DNA of 64,000 bases, taken from contig JBLDXI010000021.1 in the NCBI GenBank assembly GCA_047495785.1, positions 1,798,001 through 1,862,000 of the forward strand, written 5' to 3'. The position numbers were made by a program, and so were the translations under genes. Of this stretch, positions 22,540 through 33,335 are shown piece after piece. Under the pieces are notes generated by a model that was not told the DNA's origin, ran no database searches, and saw nothing but the letters and a program-made list of their open reading frames with translations. Each line of letters starts with the position of its first letter. The first letter of the stretch is position 1. The DNA comes from Lepidodermella squamata. Lineage: Eukaryota; Gastrotricha.

Positions 22540-24201
22540 GGTAAAATCGGTTATTGCACTATAATCGAGACTTATCCAATACACTAGATAAACAACCTAA
22601 CCGTTGATAAATATAAAGAACGTGATAAGCAAGAGCTGTTGGCATGAGTGGTAAAGCCACTGGTTCCGCATTAAACTAAGAGCTGTCAGAATCGCGCGCC
22701 GCTTCTGACGTGGCGCGTGAGAGACGTGTACCAAATGGACTGACAAATGTGAGGGAAGAGAGCGGCATAGTGCTGAATTACATAAAATAATGATTTTCTT
22801 TCAACTGACTCTCACTAACAAAAGACAAAACAATGCGGCTCTCTTTGTGATTATTATCTTTCAAAGCAGCGCGTGTAAAACATTTTCCGCTGAAAAGTGA
22901 CGAATGAAGCTGAAGAATGGAGGTCGAAACATTACAACTCAATGCACTGCTCCATGGAATATCTGTTAGCAATTAGCGGTTTGCTAGGATTTTGTAGGTT
23001 AAATTAAAATAATTATCTTTAAATACTGAAATTAAAGATAATTTTGAAACCAAAGGAAAAATACAATCCGATCATTCGTTTCAAATGGAGCGCTCTCATG
23101 TCGTCTTAGCGCGAGAAATCCAGGCTGCGAAGTAAACTGTAAAATACATGGGTACTATTTGCTTCATCTAAATATTACTTGCCGCAGGTATGGTCATTAT
23201 AACCTCATAAAAAAAACTTCAACGCATTAGCCGGTAGTCGGTGTCTCGTTCAAGATTCAAGAATATAAAAAAACACGTGAAATAAGAGGTGCATTAAAAT
23301 GTAAGGTAACCGGCTTGACGAAATATATATTTAACGACGTCAACGCCAAGTATAAGTTAGTAACTAGTGGCAATAAGTAAGGATATGCGCGAAGTTATCA
23401 AAGTCTATATGATGCTAGAATTTTATAGGTAAGTTATTCCAAACATAAAAGGAAACTATTATGCGAAACGAACGTATAATATGCATTTCCATCTTTTCCG
23501 ATACCTAAGTATTTCTCAGGTAATTACGAATACTGACATGGTAAGAAACTCGGCTTGAGTGAAAAAAAAACTTGTTAGATAGCTCTTTCTTTAGGCATGA
23601 GCTAATGTGAATGCCTTACAAATTCGAAACTTCAGCGATAATTAATAACGCATCAACTTCTTATTGCTTTGCAGCAAATGAGGCGCACACAGGAGTACAG
23701 CTCGATGAAAATGCTAAAAGTCGCCCGCTCTATCGAGGAATACAAAGATTAAAAGCTTAGGTTTTCTTTCTAAATCAAATAGTCGAAGCTCGATTTCACT
23801 TATCCCCGTTTCGCGTTATCATTTGAACAAAAAACACATTCGACACTTAGTTTTTTCTGAAATAAACACGCCTATGGCAGAACAGGTAAAAATTGGGTCG
23901 AGATTCTCAAGATATCCAGGAAAATGCAACTATTTGAAATTTCAAAAAATGTTAATTGGCTTTATTTCTTTAATTCCTGTCTGCCACTGGTTTTGGACTT
24001 CAAAAATGTGACTGTTTAAAAATAATGTCAACACTTACAGAAAGCTCAATGGGTGCTTCTCCACGGAGGCATAGAAATGATGCACGCTTGCTCTCTTAGA
24101 GTCTAACCATACTAGACCAGAACAAATTGCGTTAGAAGTTAGGGTTATAACAGGCCTAGTAAACCTTAGCAGCTTCGCTAAAACTGCCAAGTTCTCAATT
24201 A
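22540..24201. other. intergenic, divergent region upstream of SLC7 gene
   Basis: No gene recognised. The SLC7 promoter should lie just right of 22540. The rest is AT-rich without clear structure. Confidence 0.35.
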
Positions 24202-24623
24202 CCGTATTTTTCAGTATAAAGGCCGCACCTGAATAATCGCCGCAAACTCACCCTTTTGGGTGTTAATAAAGGCCGGCGCACTCGTTTAATCACCGCACGG
24301 TTCAAGCGATTAGCTCTCAACGACCTTACGCTGCCCGCTGACACTCTTGTTAGACTCCAGACACCCTCTGAAGTATACTAACAGATTAAATTCACCTTAG
24401 GTGAGTCGGAAAGTGACTAAATAACACGTAACACCTGTTTAATGCGTACGCCTGCAAGCTAATTTGTAGGAGAAATACCATGTTGCCTATTAAAATCAAA
24501 ACTTAGGAAAAATAAGGGCAGCACTCGAATAAAGACCGCAACCTATTAATCGGCGCATTTTTTGACCCATTTCTCGAAAAACAGGAAAATTACTCGCCAC
24601 GGCCTTTATACTGAACATTACGG
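24202..24623. mobile_element. MITE with ~26-bp TIR and TA target duplication
   Basis: The left end starts CCGTATTTTTCAGTATAAAG. The reverse complement of the right end starts CCGTAATGTTCAGTATAAAG, and both continue GCCG. TA flanks both sides (24200-24201 and 24624-24625). Inside, sub-terminal motifs of the type AATAAAG(G)CCGCAC are repeated in both halves. 422 bp, no ORF. A TA duplication suggests the Tc1/mariner (IS630) group. Confidence 0.75.
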
Positions 24624-26666
24624 TATATTAAGCATTGAAGAATGGTGCCCCGAAGGACGGCGAATATTTGGGTAATCATTTCGCTCATTTCTGACGTGCG
24701 AAGCACGTCAGGCTCAAGATTATTCTGTGCGATAAGATCGAGAATCGCCTAATATTTTCTTCACGATTTGCTGATGCTGTTGTACAGGAAATTCAACAAA
24801 TTCGACGACTAAGCTTTCATTCTCTAACGACGACTATATTTCAAATCAAACCGAAACGTTTGAGACGAAATATTTTTCTATGACAAAAGAGCACATGGCT
24901 TATAGGTAATCTCATCACATGAAGTCAATGGTTCTTTACAAGGCAATTGACGTTGACCTCGTTGACTGGTATGTAATATGGTAAGGTCAGATTTTCTTGA
25001 AAATTGATCCGTGAGAAGATGATAACACGGATCGAACATCCAAACACCAAACACGACACATTTCTTAGGTCGAAAATTGGCCGTCCAATTATTTATTGTT
25101 TGTGGTTAATGAGAGTAAAAGCGAAAAGCGTGGAATATACACAAGTAGGGAGAGTAATCGAAGAGAAACGCAAGCCAAAGTGGCAGAAAGATCATGAAAT
25201 ATTAAGCGTATGTTCTTCAACCGGAGTTAGTATCCATGATCTAACGATTAATTAGATCAGACCGGTTGAGCATACCTATAACTTATACTTTCCCTATCTA
25301 GGCGATATGACTAAATACGCACGACGTGCTCACTCGCCGGTCAGTTTTAAAAACAGAATTTACAGTTACAGTCTTGGCAGAGAGCCAACATTTTTTCTAA
25401 AAAAAAACAGGCAAGTAGTAGTTTGCGGTCTCTGATGTCGCGTACCCTCGTCCCTCGTCGACGGCATCAAACATAGCACGTGCCACACCCTAGCAGAAAT
25501 CGAAACCGGCACCCTTGGCCACCCCTATTTCGCCCAATGATTTGAAATAATAATTTATAAATTGTATTGCTTATAAATTATAAAATTTATCGTAATTTTT
25601 CACATAATATTTATTTTATTGGGTTCAATATTTAATGAGATTTTTAGATTCCGAATTTTGGAGACAGTTATCTTTTTAGTAGGTTGTGGTGGCTTTCTCT
25701 CCTTACCTGATGCGAGGGCTGGGATGGCTAATGGCTAATGGCTAATGGTTAATTGATTGGTTGAAAGTCGTTTTTCTGTCAACAATGTTACGATTTTTGA
25801 CCACCATATACCATATTCAGGATCATCATTATTCCTCCACACTGCTAACTGCTTACTATATTACTCTGCTCATTGCGCAGAGCGCAAAATTCACAAGTTA
25901 CAGTTGGACATGAGGCATGGGAAGTGAATGCCAATTGCGACGGCAGGGCCGCTAGACGCCCCTGAGTAACATCTAACATTATGTTTGCGCAAACACTCCA
26001 CCATCTGAACTCCCTTCTCCAGTAGTTCATAACCGTAAGAGTTTCGGCAATCATTCAAAGGAAAGAAATATAGTTAATCGCAGGCTGACAGATAGAAGTT
26101 AGTCCATGCTGATGTAGCTGGAAGAAAGACCGCTGTCCTTGTTTAAATTGTTCAATAGTTCCAACTTCATGATGAACTCACTAATCATTTATCAAACCTT
26201 TATTGGAACAAAATTGTTTCAATTCACCGTTGTTACGGTTTTAATTATTTTGTTAATAAGTTGAAGTTGATCCGCACCATTACGGCGTTAGTATTTTAGT
26301 AATAAACTTGCAGTAATTATTAACATCAGCCAAAATATCTGTTCGTCTGCACAATGGCCATCTTATCAGGCATGATATGTTGTTGCCTCAAATTGTGGCT
26401 ATGCATAATTTGTACTTACCTAGTATGTCAATCAGTAATTGCGGTAATTTCCAGACCGTTGCCGCTGGATCTCGGAACCTGGTACTGAATTCAACGTTAT
26501 GCGCGGTTTTTCATAATGTTTGTGGTTTGTGGGCTAATAGACATTGATTTTCTCTTCTCTACCACTATTGGCAGAATGATTCATCTAGTAGAGCTGTAAT
26601 TGCGTAATTCTCAACTGTGTTTTCATTCGTACATAGGTTATTAATTGATTGCCCAGTCGATTTAAA
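24624..26666. other. intergenic, upstream of SRRM2 cluster
   Basis: No exon recognised. Minor structures: a perfect 9-bp-stem hairpin CTGACGTGC-GAA-GCACGTCAG at about 24692-24712 and a short tandem repeat of TGGCTAA at about 25725-25750. The promoter of the plus-strand cluster is probably at 26450-26660. Confidence 0.4.
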
Positions 26667-27734
26667 ATGTATAACGGAATAGGCCTCACGACAGCTCGTG
26701 GAAGTGGTACCAACGGCTTTGTTCAGCGCAACTTATCCGCCGTCCCAGCCAAGCAAAAACGAGTCGAGTATAAATCCGAAGATGACCTGAAGAAGCTTGA
26801 AAGTGAGCTTATGCGAGGTCCGAATCCTGAAATTCTGCAACATGCCAGAAAACGTCAAATTGAATTGAAGTGTTTGGAAATGCGAGAGTTGATGGAGGAA
26901 CAAAAGTAAGTTCATCTCGCTGTAGTTTTTTTCAAAACTTCACGTATGTTTTATTATACAGCTACGCCGAAGAGGAAATTGAACAGAAGGTAGCGAAGTT
27001 TCGCAAAATGCTGTTTGAAAAGGAAGCTGCTTCTGACGGATCTCGCTTGCACTTGGAAAAGGACGCATTTGGGCGGCCAATGTATGAACCTATTTGATGA
27101 GTTGATGGTTGTCTTCATATGTATTAACAGAGCGCGAGATAGCCACGAAATGGCACAGGCTCAAGCAGAAAAGAACCGACGGTTCAAGGAGGCTCTCGGA
27201 TTGCCCTCCGATTACGTTGACGGTTCATCGCTAGAAAAGTTGGCTAAGCGCAGCGCCGAGTCAGAGGCAGCCAAGTCTGAGCCCAAATATTCGTTCATTG
27301 ATGAGCCTGATGAAGAGCCTGGAACTAGCCAAGCAGCAACTGCGAAAGTTTCAACCAGTTCCGACAAGCAGGCCAGCGATAGCAACGCATCAGACGAAAG
27401 GTCCTCTAAAATGAAAAAGAAATCGAAGAAGTAAGTTAGCTGATAACTGAGTTTTCGAATTGCTACCAAGTTGTCATATAGGCATAAACGCAAGCACGTT
27501 AAAGTGAAGGCTGAAAAGCAAGATCCAGTTTCTGTTGATGACGACAACAAGCGTCGACACTCCCGCAACACTTCCTCCTCCCCAGAGAGAAAGCGACATC
27601 ATGGCAAAGACAGTTCCAAACGCAAAAGCAGTAAAAAACATTCCAGATCTACGTCGAGGTCCAGCTCGGAGTCTAGCGACGAATCGAGCAAAGACAGGCG
27701 TTCCAGCCACAAAGAGCGAAGCCGGCATCATTAG
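26667..27734 (+). CDS. SRRM2: SRRM2/Cwc21 spliceosome protein (RSR-2-like)
   Basis: Four exons 26667..26905, 26962..27081, 27131..27430 and 27482..27734, joining to 303 aa. The N-terminus MYNGIGLTTARGSGTNGFVQ is nearly the same as in SRRM2 and yeast Cwc21. It is followed by the Cwc21 domain (LMRGPNPEILQHARKRQIELK ... EIEQKVAKFRKML, about residues 45-110), which contacts Prp8/Snu114 in the catalytic spliceosome. The motif LGLPSDYVDGSSLE is also typical of SRRM2. The C-terminal ~110 aa are Lys/Ser/Arg-rich (RS-like, nuclear). Vertebrate SRRM2 is far longer; a short form like this resembles the nematode SR-related protein. It is the first gene of a tight plus-strand cluster; the next ATG is only 134 bp after its stop. 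Confidence 0.93.
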
Positions 27735-27868
27735 CGAGACTCCTAAGGTGTCTCGTCATTGAGCTTTTTTCAAACATTTTGACGTAGTTCTTTCTTATCA
27801 ATGTGTAATGCGAATTAAACCGCACATTTGTTAATTTGTTTTCCCTTTTGCTAGGTTTTAGTTATTTT

Positions 27869-28200
27869 ATGTCGCTTTTCTCTCGAAAGACTGGTGAAAT
27901 TTTTCATTTTGTGGTAAGTGTGCCGGTTACGATGTGATTTGATAGTGATTTGACCGTTCATTTTCCAGTTTCTTGTGATTTGCGTTATCTCATCGTGGTT
28001 TTTCGTGCTATACGCTGGTATCACCATCGGAATTCGAAAGTTACATTCTGAAACGGGAATCAGCGAAGCTCCTGTAACACGCGTTATTTCAAACAATACA
28101 TATCTCCAGGTATTGCTTTTTGTTTTTCTACTCCCCATTGTATTATCATGTACCTATGATTTTTTAGAGGGATACTCTGTATGGAGGTGGTGAACTGTAA
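27869..28200 (+). CDS. small single-pass membrane protein, unknown
   Basis: Exons 27869..27913, 27969..28109 and 28168..28200 give 72 aa; all junctions are canonical (GTAAGT donor, TTTTCCAG acceptor). One strongly hydrophobic span, about residues 13-37, includes FHFVFLVICVISSWFFVLYA; the rest is polar and ends TLYGGGEL. I do not recognise the family. The third exon overlaps the start of the CRCP ORF in another frame by 20 bp. If the second intron is retained, the frame instead adds a second hydrophobic segment and ends at 28191-28193. Possible trans-splice or cis acceptors (TTGCTAG, TTTTAG) lie just before the ATG. It sits between SRRM2 and CRCP in what looks like an operon. Confidence 0.6.
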
Positions 28201-28564
28201 CAGAGCTCTTTTATCGAACGTCGAAGTATATCAGTTTCTAAAAGACATTCAAGGTGGTCGAGAGCAATATCAAAGGATAGGAAAGCATCAAACAAATCTC
28301 GCCACTGTGATCTACGAAAGCATTCAACACTTGGAACAAACTCCCTGCAAAACACAACAGCCAGAGCAGATAACTGCGTTTTTAGAAGAAGTCAGCAAGA
28401 AATTTCAGCTTACTAAAGCTGAGCGATTGATGTTAGTAAACCATTGTCCTGTGACTCCAGTCGAAATTCAATTGCTGATTGATAACGCGGACGAGCGTTT
28501 GACCGAGGATCAAGTGAATAATTTGTTGGAACTTGTTGCTCAACACTTCCCGACCGTGAAATGA
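28181..28564 (+). CDS. CRCP: RNA polymerase III subunit RPC9 (CRCP)
   Basis: Single-exon 127-aa protein beginning MEVVNCNRALLSNVEVYQFL, matching the N-terminus of RPC9/CRCP. The hallmark LTKAERLMLVNHCPVTPVEIQ-type segment is present at about residues 79-97, followed by DERLTEDQVNNLLELV. RPC9 pairs with RPC8 (Rpb4/Rpb7-like stalk) in Pol III and takes part in initiation on tRNA and 5S genes. Length agrees with the family (about 117-148 aa). The U-rich acceptor ATTTTTTAG ends 14 bp before the ATG (28167), well placed for trans-splicing, and is also used as a cis acceptor in the model of the overlapping upstream gene. Confidence 0.93.
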   Translation: MEVVNCNRALLSNVEVYQFLKDIQGGREQYQRIGKHQTNLATVIYESIQHLEQTPCKTQQPEQITAFLEEVSKKFQLTKAERLMLVNHCPVTPVEIQLLIDNADERLTEDQVNNLLELVAQHFPTVK

Positions 28565-28740
28565 TTGATGATCAGCTGGATTTTGTTACTTATTATCTCC
28601 TAGTTATTCCATCGACAATGCCTGTTATTTTGTTTTTCCTCTTTCTCGCGTGGTTTGGCAAATCGCTTTTTGTGAACAATTAAATTGCACAATCACATGT
28701 CATTCATGCTTTTTAGGACACGATGATTTAAAATTTGCTG

Positions 28741-29964
28741 ATGGGATTCCTGCAAACGTGCCTGAGATACGGATCTCGATCCGTGGTTTTCGCGACGAGA
28801 ATTCTCTGTCGACCATGTCAAGGCGTTATTGCGCAGAGAATCGAGCGTTCCTTGCAGCTATATAGCCTTTATTCAAAACTGTACGACCGCCACTCGGCTA
28901 AACGTATTTTGAATCAATGCTTGAATCAGCTTGGCTCGTCACTTCATAGCAAAGTTTCCCCGAGAAGTCGTCGCTTATTATTATTACTCTCAGCATCAGC
29001 CCCGTTAATTCGCTTAGACAAGTCATCTATAATTCAGGAAAATGGCATCGATCAGTTCCTGGTTCAGGCAATTATGGACATGCGCGATGGTGTAAAGGCT
29101 TCCGATTCTCCGCTGATCAGAGATCATATAAAAGGGGAATCTTCGAAAGTAATGATGAACTCTCAATCGAAGACAGTTGAGCAGCGAAAGTCGGAGAATT
29201 GGGAAATTTTCGTCGACTCGGAATCTGTTACAGTCTGGCGCCGGCCGGTTGCCGATCGACCTTCTCACCTGAGCGAGTATCTCGTCTTTGGTTCTTACAG
29301 CGATATTCAACCCATCGCTTTCCATTTTGCCCAGGTGAGAAAAATGCACATTCACCTTAATTATTCTCATTTTTTCATTTTACAGACGGATGTCGATTAC
29401 AGGAGGCAGTGGGATTCTTATACAATCGACCTTCAACTTCTTCGATCTGACACCCAGTCGAAATCCGATTTTATACGGTGGATCGTCAGCTTTCCCTTCC
29501 CACTTGCCCCCCGTGAGTACGTATTAAGTCGGCAGTCGAAAGTCGACCAACAGAAAAATATGATTGTTGCCGTGAGCAAGGCCATTCCCGCGGATCACGA
29601 TGCCATCTCGGACCTGCAATCGAAATCGTCAAACCGACTCGTTCGGGTCAACGAGTATTATTCAGTCATGGTTGTCGTACCGCATACATCGCTCGAGCAA
29701 CCTGGGCTCGATTTTGTGCTATTGTACTTCGACGACCCGCAAATGCCGTCGGGTAAATTTTCGAAGTGCGCTCAAAGCGTGGGTGCTGCATCGGGCATGC
29801 GCGATTACCTGACTCGGCTTCGGAAGGCGGCACTCGGCTTGCAATCTAACCCTGATAAGCCTAAACTACTTGCACCCCCTCAGCAAGACAGCCAATCTTC
29901 ACAATCAGCTACGTCGCGGTCTCCTGACTTGGATCTGGCGGAGCTGGGTGCCTTGTCTGCTTGA
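28741..29964 (+). CDS. STARD7: START-domain lipid transfer protein STARD7
   Basis: Two exons 28741..29334 and 29386..29964, 390 aa. The N-terminal part is Arg-rich, low in acidic residues (RYGSRSVVFATRILCR) and could be a mitochondrial targeting sequence, as in STARD7. The START domain spans about residues 160-365: WEIFVDSESVTVWRRP, EYLVFGSYSDIQP, DYRRQWDSYTIDLQLL, WIVSFPFPLAPREYVLSR, QQKNMIVAVSKAI, GLDFVLLYFDDPQ and SGMRDYLTRLRKAAL align with STARD7 along its length. STARD7 moves phosphatidylcholine to mitochondria. A TTTTTAG acceptor at 28716 precedes the ATG by 24 bp, with a two-codon upstream ORF (ATGATTTAA) between. The ORF starts 176 bp after the CRCP stop, consistent with the last place in an operon. 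Confidence 0.93.
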   Translation: MGFLQTCLRYGSRSVVFATRILCRPCQGVIAQRIERSLQLYSLYSKLYDRHSAKRILNQCLNQLGSSLHSKVSPRSRRLLLLLSASAPLIRLDKSSIIQENGIDQFLVQAIMDMRDGVKASDSPLIRDHIKGESSKVMMNSQSKTVEQRKSENWEIFVDSESVTVWRRPVADRPSHLSEYLVFGSYSDIQPIAFHFAQVRKMHIHLNYSHFFILQTDVDYRRQWDSYTIDLQLLRSDTQSKSDFIRWIVSFPFPLAPREYVLSRQSKVDQQKNMIVAVSKAIPADHDAISDLQSKSSNRLVRVNEYYSVMVVVPHTSLEQPGLDFVLLYFDDPQMPSGKFSKCAQSVGAASGMRDYLTRLRKAALGLQSNPDKPKLLAPPQQDSQSSQSATSRSPDLDLAELGALSA

Positions 29965-31571
29965 CACCAAAATTACATATATCTGGATTACAACTGACAC
30001 CCTAAACATAACACCTATATTTTGATCAGAAAATTAATGATATACCATATAGAATACCCGTGCGATAAGAAATGGCACTTACGGTGTGTAAAACGAGTGT
30101 GTTACGATTTCCCACGAATTAATGCACTTTTTTGAGGTCGCGCATCTTACTTTCATTTGGGGAATTTTCGTTACATCAAAGTTTTATTAATTGAGAAGCT
30201 AAGAAATAAAATGGCAGTTTGCGCGATGACAATTGCTGAGTCGCGTTTTGTCACAGGTTTCCTCACTATCGATGACGTAATTTTGTACCCACCAAGCGTT
30301 GTGAATTTTTTCCATCTATTAGCGCGTACAGTTTGATTTACAGTTGACGAGCAAGCCACAGTTTTTCAAACGAGCAGATATAAACGTGAGATTTCTGCGT
30401 TTAATCGCTTACTGATAAGACATTACGCGAATACACGGTGAAACAGCGCGGCGTCATCACGAGAGAGATGAGAGCTGGTTTCAGCTGAATCAGGAATCGA
30501 ACTTGTTGAATTCCTTACTGGTTGGAAAATACTGGGGCTTTCCATACGAAGGCGGCCTGGCCTGTTAGTTACTGATATCAAGTTGTTCGTGACCTGCTTC
30601 ATACAGGTAGAGCAAACGATCATTTGCGATGAACGGAAATTTTATTTAATGAGCATGGCTAAGAAAGCTCCACGTTTTGAAGCTCTACAAAAGCGTTAAT
30701 AATAATTTGATCCGAATAAACGTTGTAGCTCCAAATAAAAATTGTGGACAATTTTCGTACACAAAATATTGGCTAAATCCTGGCCGATAGTGTTCCAGAG
30801 CTATCGATTTGGATAGCATATTCGGCTATTACAATTTGTGGCTGATTTTCGAAATCGAAGCCTTGAAAGTCAACATCATCCGTTTTCCTTTATATTTTGT
30901 ATACCCCAACTTTCGGAAATGTTTCGGAGGTTTCGGAAATGATATAAACAGCAGGTACCTACCGTCAGAAAGCCGTCAGACGAGGTCACTTTTATAGTCT
31001 GGCTCATTTTTGCGTATCAAAAATCGATGGTGGTACAGTAAAACCTCATGAGTGGGATACCATTGGATAGTGAAAATTTCCGGACATGAAATAACCAGTA
31101 AAGTATGAGATCATCTTAAATCTATTTTCGGTAGAACTGAGTGACGGCTCAACGCGAACCCAATCAGAATGGCAATCATATGATACATTCAGCTTGCCAT
31201 TCCTTCCCGAATTTTTCCGAATTTTTTAACGAGCTAGGTCAGATCAGTGTGCGAAATACAGGGGGTACGGGGGAACCGCACCTTAGCTCGAGAAGGGTCG
31301 AGAAGTCAGAAATTCCGAAAAACCAATACTTCGAAATTTCAGGACCGAAAATACTGCGAATTACCCTTGGCTCGAGGATCCTACTTCGCACACTGGGTCA
31401 GATTGAGGCTTATTTTTGGTGTACTCTAGTTGACAGTTGACTTGGGGCATGTTGACTGTCATCAAATTGATGCGGATTGAAGCATGAAGCTAAACCAATA
31501 CAATTCAAGTTATCCTTGGCTCTCTTTAATCTACTTGTTTCCGTCGAATTATCAGCGAATTGTTATAGCTC

Positions 31572-31618
31572 AAAAATGAGCGCCCTTGCAATTTTCAATT
31601 GCAAGGGCGCTCATTTTT
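31572..31618. repeat. perfect 22-bp-stem palindrome, 3-nt loop
   Basis: AAAAATGAGCGCCCTTGCAA..., 22 bp, followed by TTC and its exact inverse complement. On either strand the transcript would form a perfect hairpin, and the DNA could extrude as a cruciform. Confidence 0.9.
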
Positions 31619-32364
31619 CAACAGCTCATGACCGAGTTTATTCTTCTCTACCTCTACTTGCCGATCTCTTGAAATACACATTTTCCGGTTTTACCGCGCA
31701 TTTGTTGTCACCCAATATCGTGCTGGCAATACCTGTGTCGCGCGCGATCGAATTAGATGACGGATCGGCTAAGAAACGCCATTTTAAACAGCCACAAATT
31801 AGAGGGTATTTTGACCGACACACAATGTGAAGCACCAGGCTAGGTGAAGCAATTACTAAAAAACCACAGGTCTCACCGCACGAATTTTTCTGTGGAAATT
31901 CCGGACAACTCCGCCTATTAGTATTGCATCATATGGCGCCAACTGCTAGGCCGTACAAGAGCCTTAATCATAGGAACGTGAATGATGCCACATTTCGAAT
32001 CGCCGAAGCTTTCCGTATTCGGAACCGGGCAGCATGATTCCTGATGTTACAGATTAAAAAATTAATAAGTTGAAGCGATAATGAAATAATAACACCTGTT
32101 CATCAATTAACGATTAGAATTTGCATCAGTAAGAACACGTTTTGCATGACGTCACACGTCACTATCACCGGTAACATACATTTTTTAGTCCATTTATCGT
32201 AATTAATTAAAATTATCTGCCAATTAATTAATGCACCACCACGCCTCTTTATCTGCAATTTTCGAACTTCAGGAAATCTATAGTGATCTGACTAGTTTCT
32301 CGCACCGATAAGAAGGAATTTGGTCCATGCGTCACTTCAGTGGAAATTACTCATGCTTGAATCG

Positions 32365-32370
32365 TATAAA
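32365..32370 (+). promoter_or_regulatory. candidate TATA box
   Basis: TATAAA followed by two further A residues, beginning 89 bp before the ATG of the unknown secreted-protein ORF at 32454; a plausible position if the 5' UTR is about 55-60 nt. Confidence 0.4.
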
Positions 32371-32453
32371 AATGAGCGAAACAATTGAGTCTCCTCACTT
32401 CGTAAATTAATTGGCTTTCTAATTACTACCTGAAATCACTACCTTTTTCTAAA

Positions 32454-33335
32454 ATGCTCTTGATGATGTTGCTCTCAATCCTTGTTCCGACTTCTGCTGT
32501 GCTAGTAAGTGGCTCAACTAGCACCGAGTCCGATCGGCCAAGTCTTGTCAATATGTGCGATGGTACGAATAGTAAGCAGCTCGAGACAGTTCTTTGCTGT
32601 CTTACGTACAGCCCACCTGAAGGCCGGCATTCCCCCGAGCTCACAGCCTCGAATATTTGCACGCATGATGAGAAGTCGAAAGGTCTGTGCAGCTTCTTGA
32701 ACCTGATCGGTAGCCTGTCGAACGAATCAAACGCATTGGCAATTAAAAGCCACGAGGCGAACAGCTTCCACAAAGAAAGAAATCCCAGGCAATTTCATCG
32801 GTCTTGGCTTCATGGCTTCAGACGGTGTAGCCTCTTCGGTTACAAGTCTCTTCTACATAAAGATAAATGGTCAAGGCTAAATCACCACGATGAACAACTT
32901 TTGCTGCCTAGGACGATGCAGGAATGGAATCAGCTGATATGTGAGACTAACAATATCGAACCCATTCTACTGCATTCTATTGGCGATGATGGTGCTCGCT
33001 AGCTTTCCGTCAACAAACAATTACTCGAAGAATTCTTGAAATCAGCGGAATTCGTCAGAATATTCAACATTTTGGACGTTTCTCGAATGGCTGAATCGCT
33101 TTATTCGCCATCTACCACTGACTCAAATAGTTTCTACCAAAGAGCGAAATGTCAGCTGACGTCCTTGCTAGGTGGATTTTGGGCGCAGCAGCACATCTAC
33201 CCTAGCCCGGAGCCGGCACTGAGCGATGTATGGAAGGACGTCTCTCAAACTATTTTCAACCGTTACAAATATTGCCTGCACGAAGCTGTAGAAGATATTG
33301 TGATATCGCTGGCGTGGCTCATCATAGGTCAATGA
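32454..33335 (+). CDS. unknown secreted protein ORF with one in-frame TAG
   Basis: The first part (32454..33002, 182 aa) starts with a signal-peptide-like MLLMMLLSILVPTSAVLVSG and contains a cysteine-bearing region (NMCDG, VLCCLTY, NICTH, GLCSF). It ends at TAG (33000-33002). The same frame then stays open for another 110 codons to TGA at 33335 (LLEEFLKSAEFVRIFNIL ... SDVWKDVSQTIFNRYKYCL). No splice pair removing the TAG in frame was found; the best candidate (GTGAGA at 32942, CTAG at 33002) shifts the frame. It may be a recently broken gene, a readthrough gene, or two products. Family not recognised. A TATA-like element lies upstream and AATAAA near 33445. Confidence 0.45.

Larger units (their letters stand above)
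29965..32453. other. intergenic, palindrome-containing
   Basis: No supported gene. Contains a perfect palindrome at 31572-31618 (separate entry). A segment at about 31034 reads TACAGTAAAACCTC, reminiscent of a pogo/Tigger terminus, but no partner end was found. Confidence 0.35.

Noticed and set aside
25725-25750. TGGCTAA tandem repeat as possible CRISPR or regulatory array
   Set aside because: Only about three 7-bp units with no spacers; a simple microsatellite.
31030-31080. Possible pogo/Tigger terminus TACAGTAAAACCTC
   Set aside because: No inverse partner end within several kb and no transposase remnant.
32942-33002. Candidate intron (GTGAGA...CTAG) removing the in-frame TAG
   Set aside because: Splicing it shifts the frame and reaches a stop soon after, losing the 110-codon extension.
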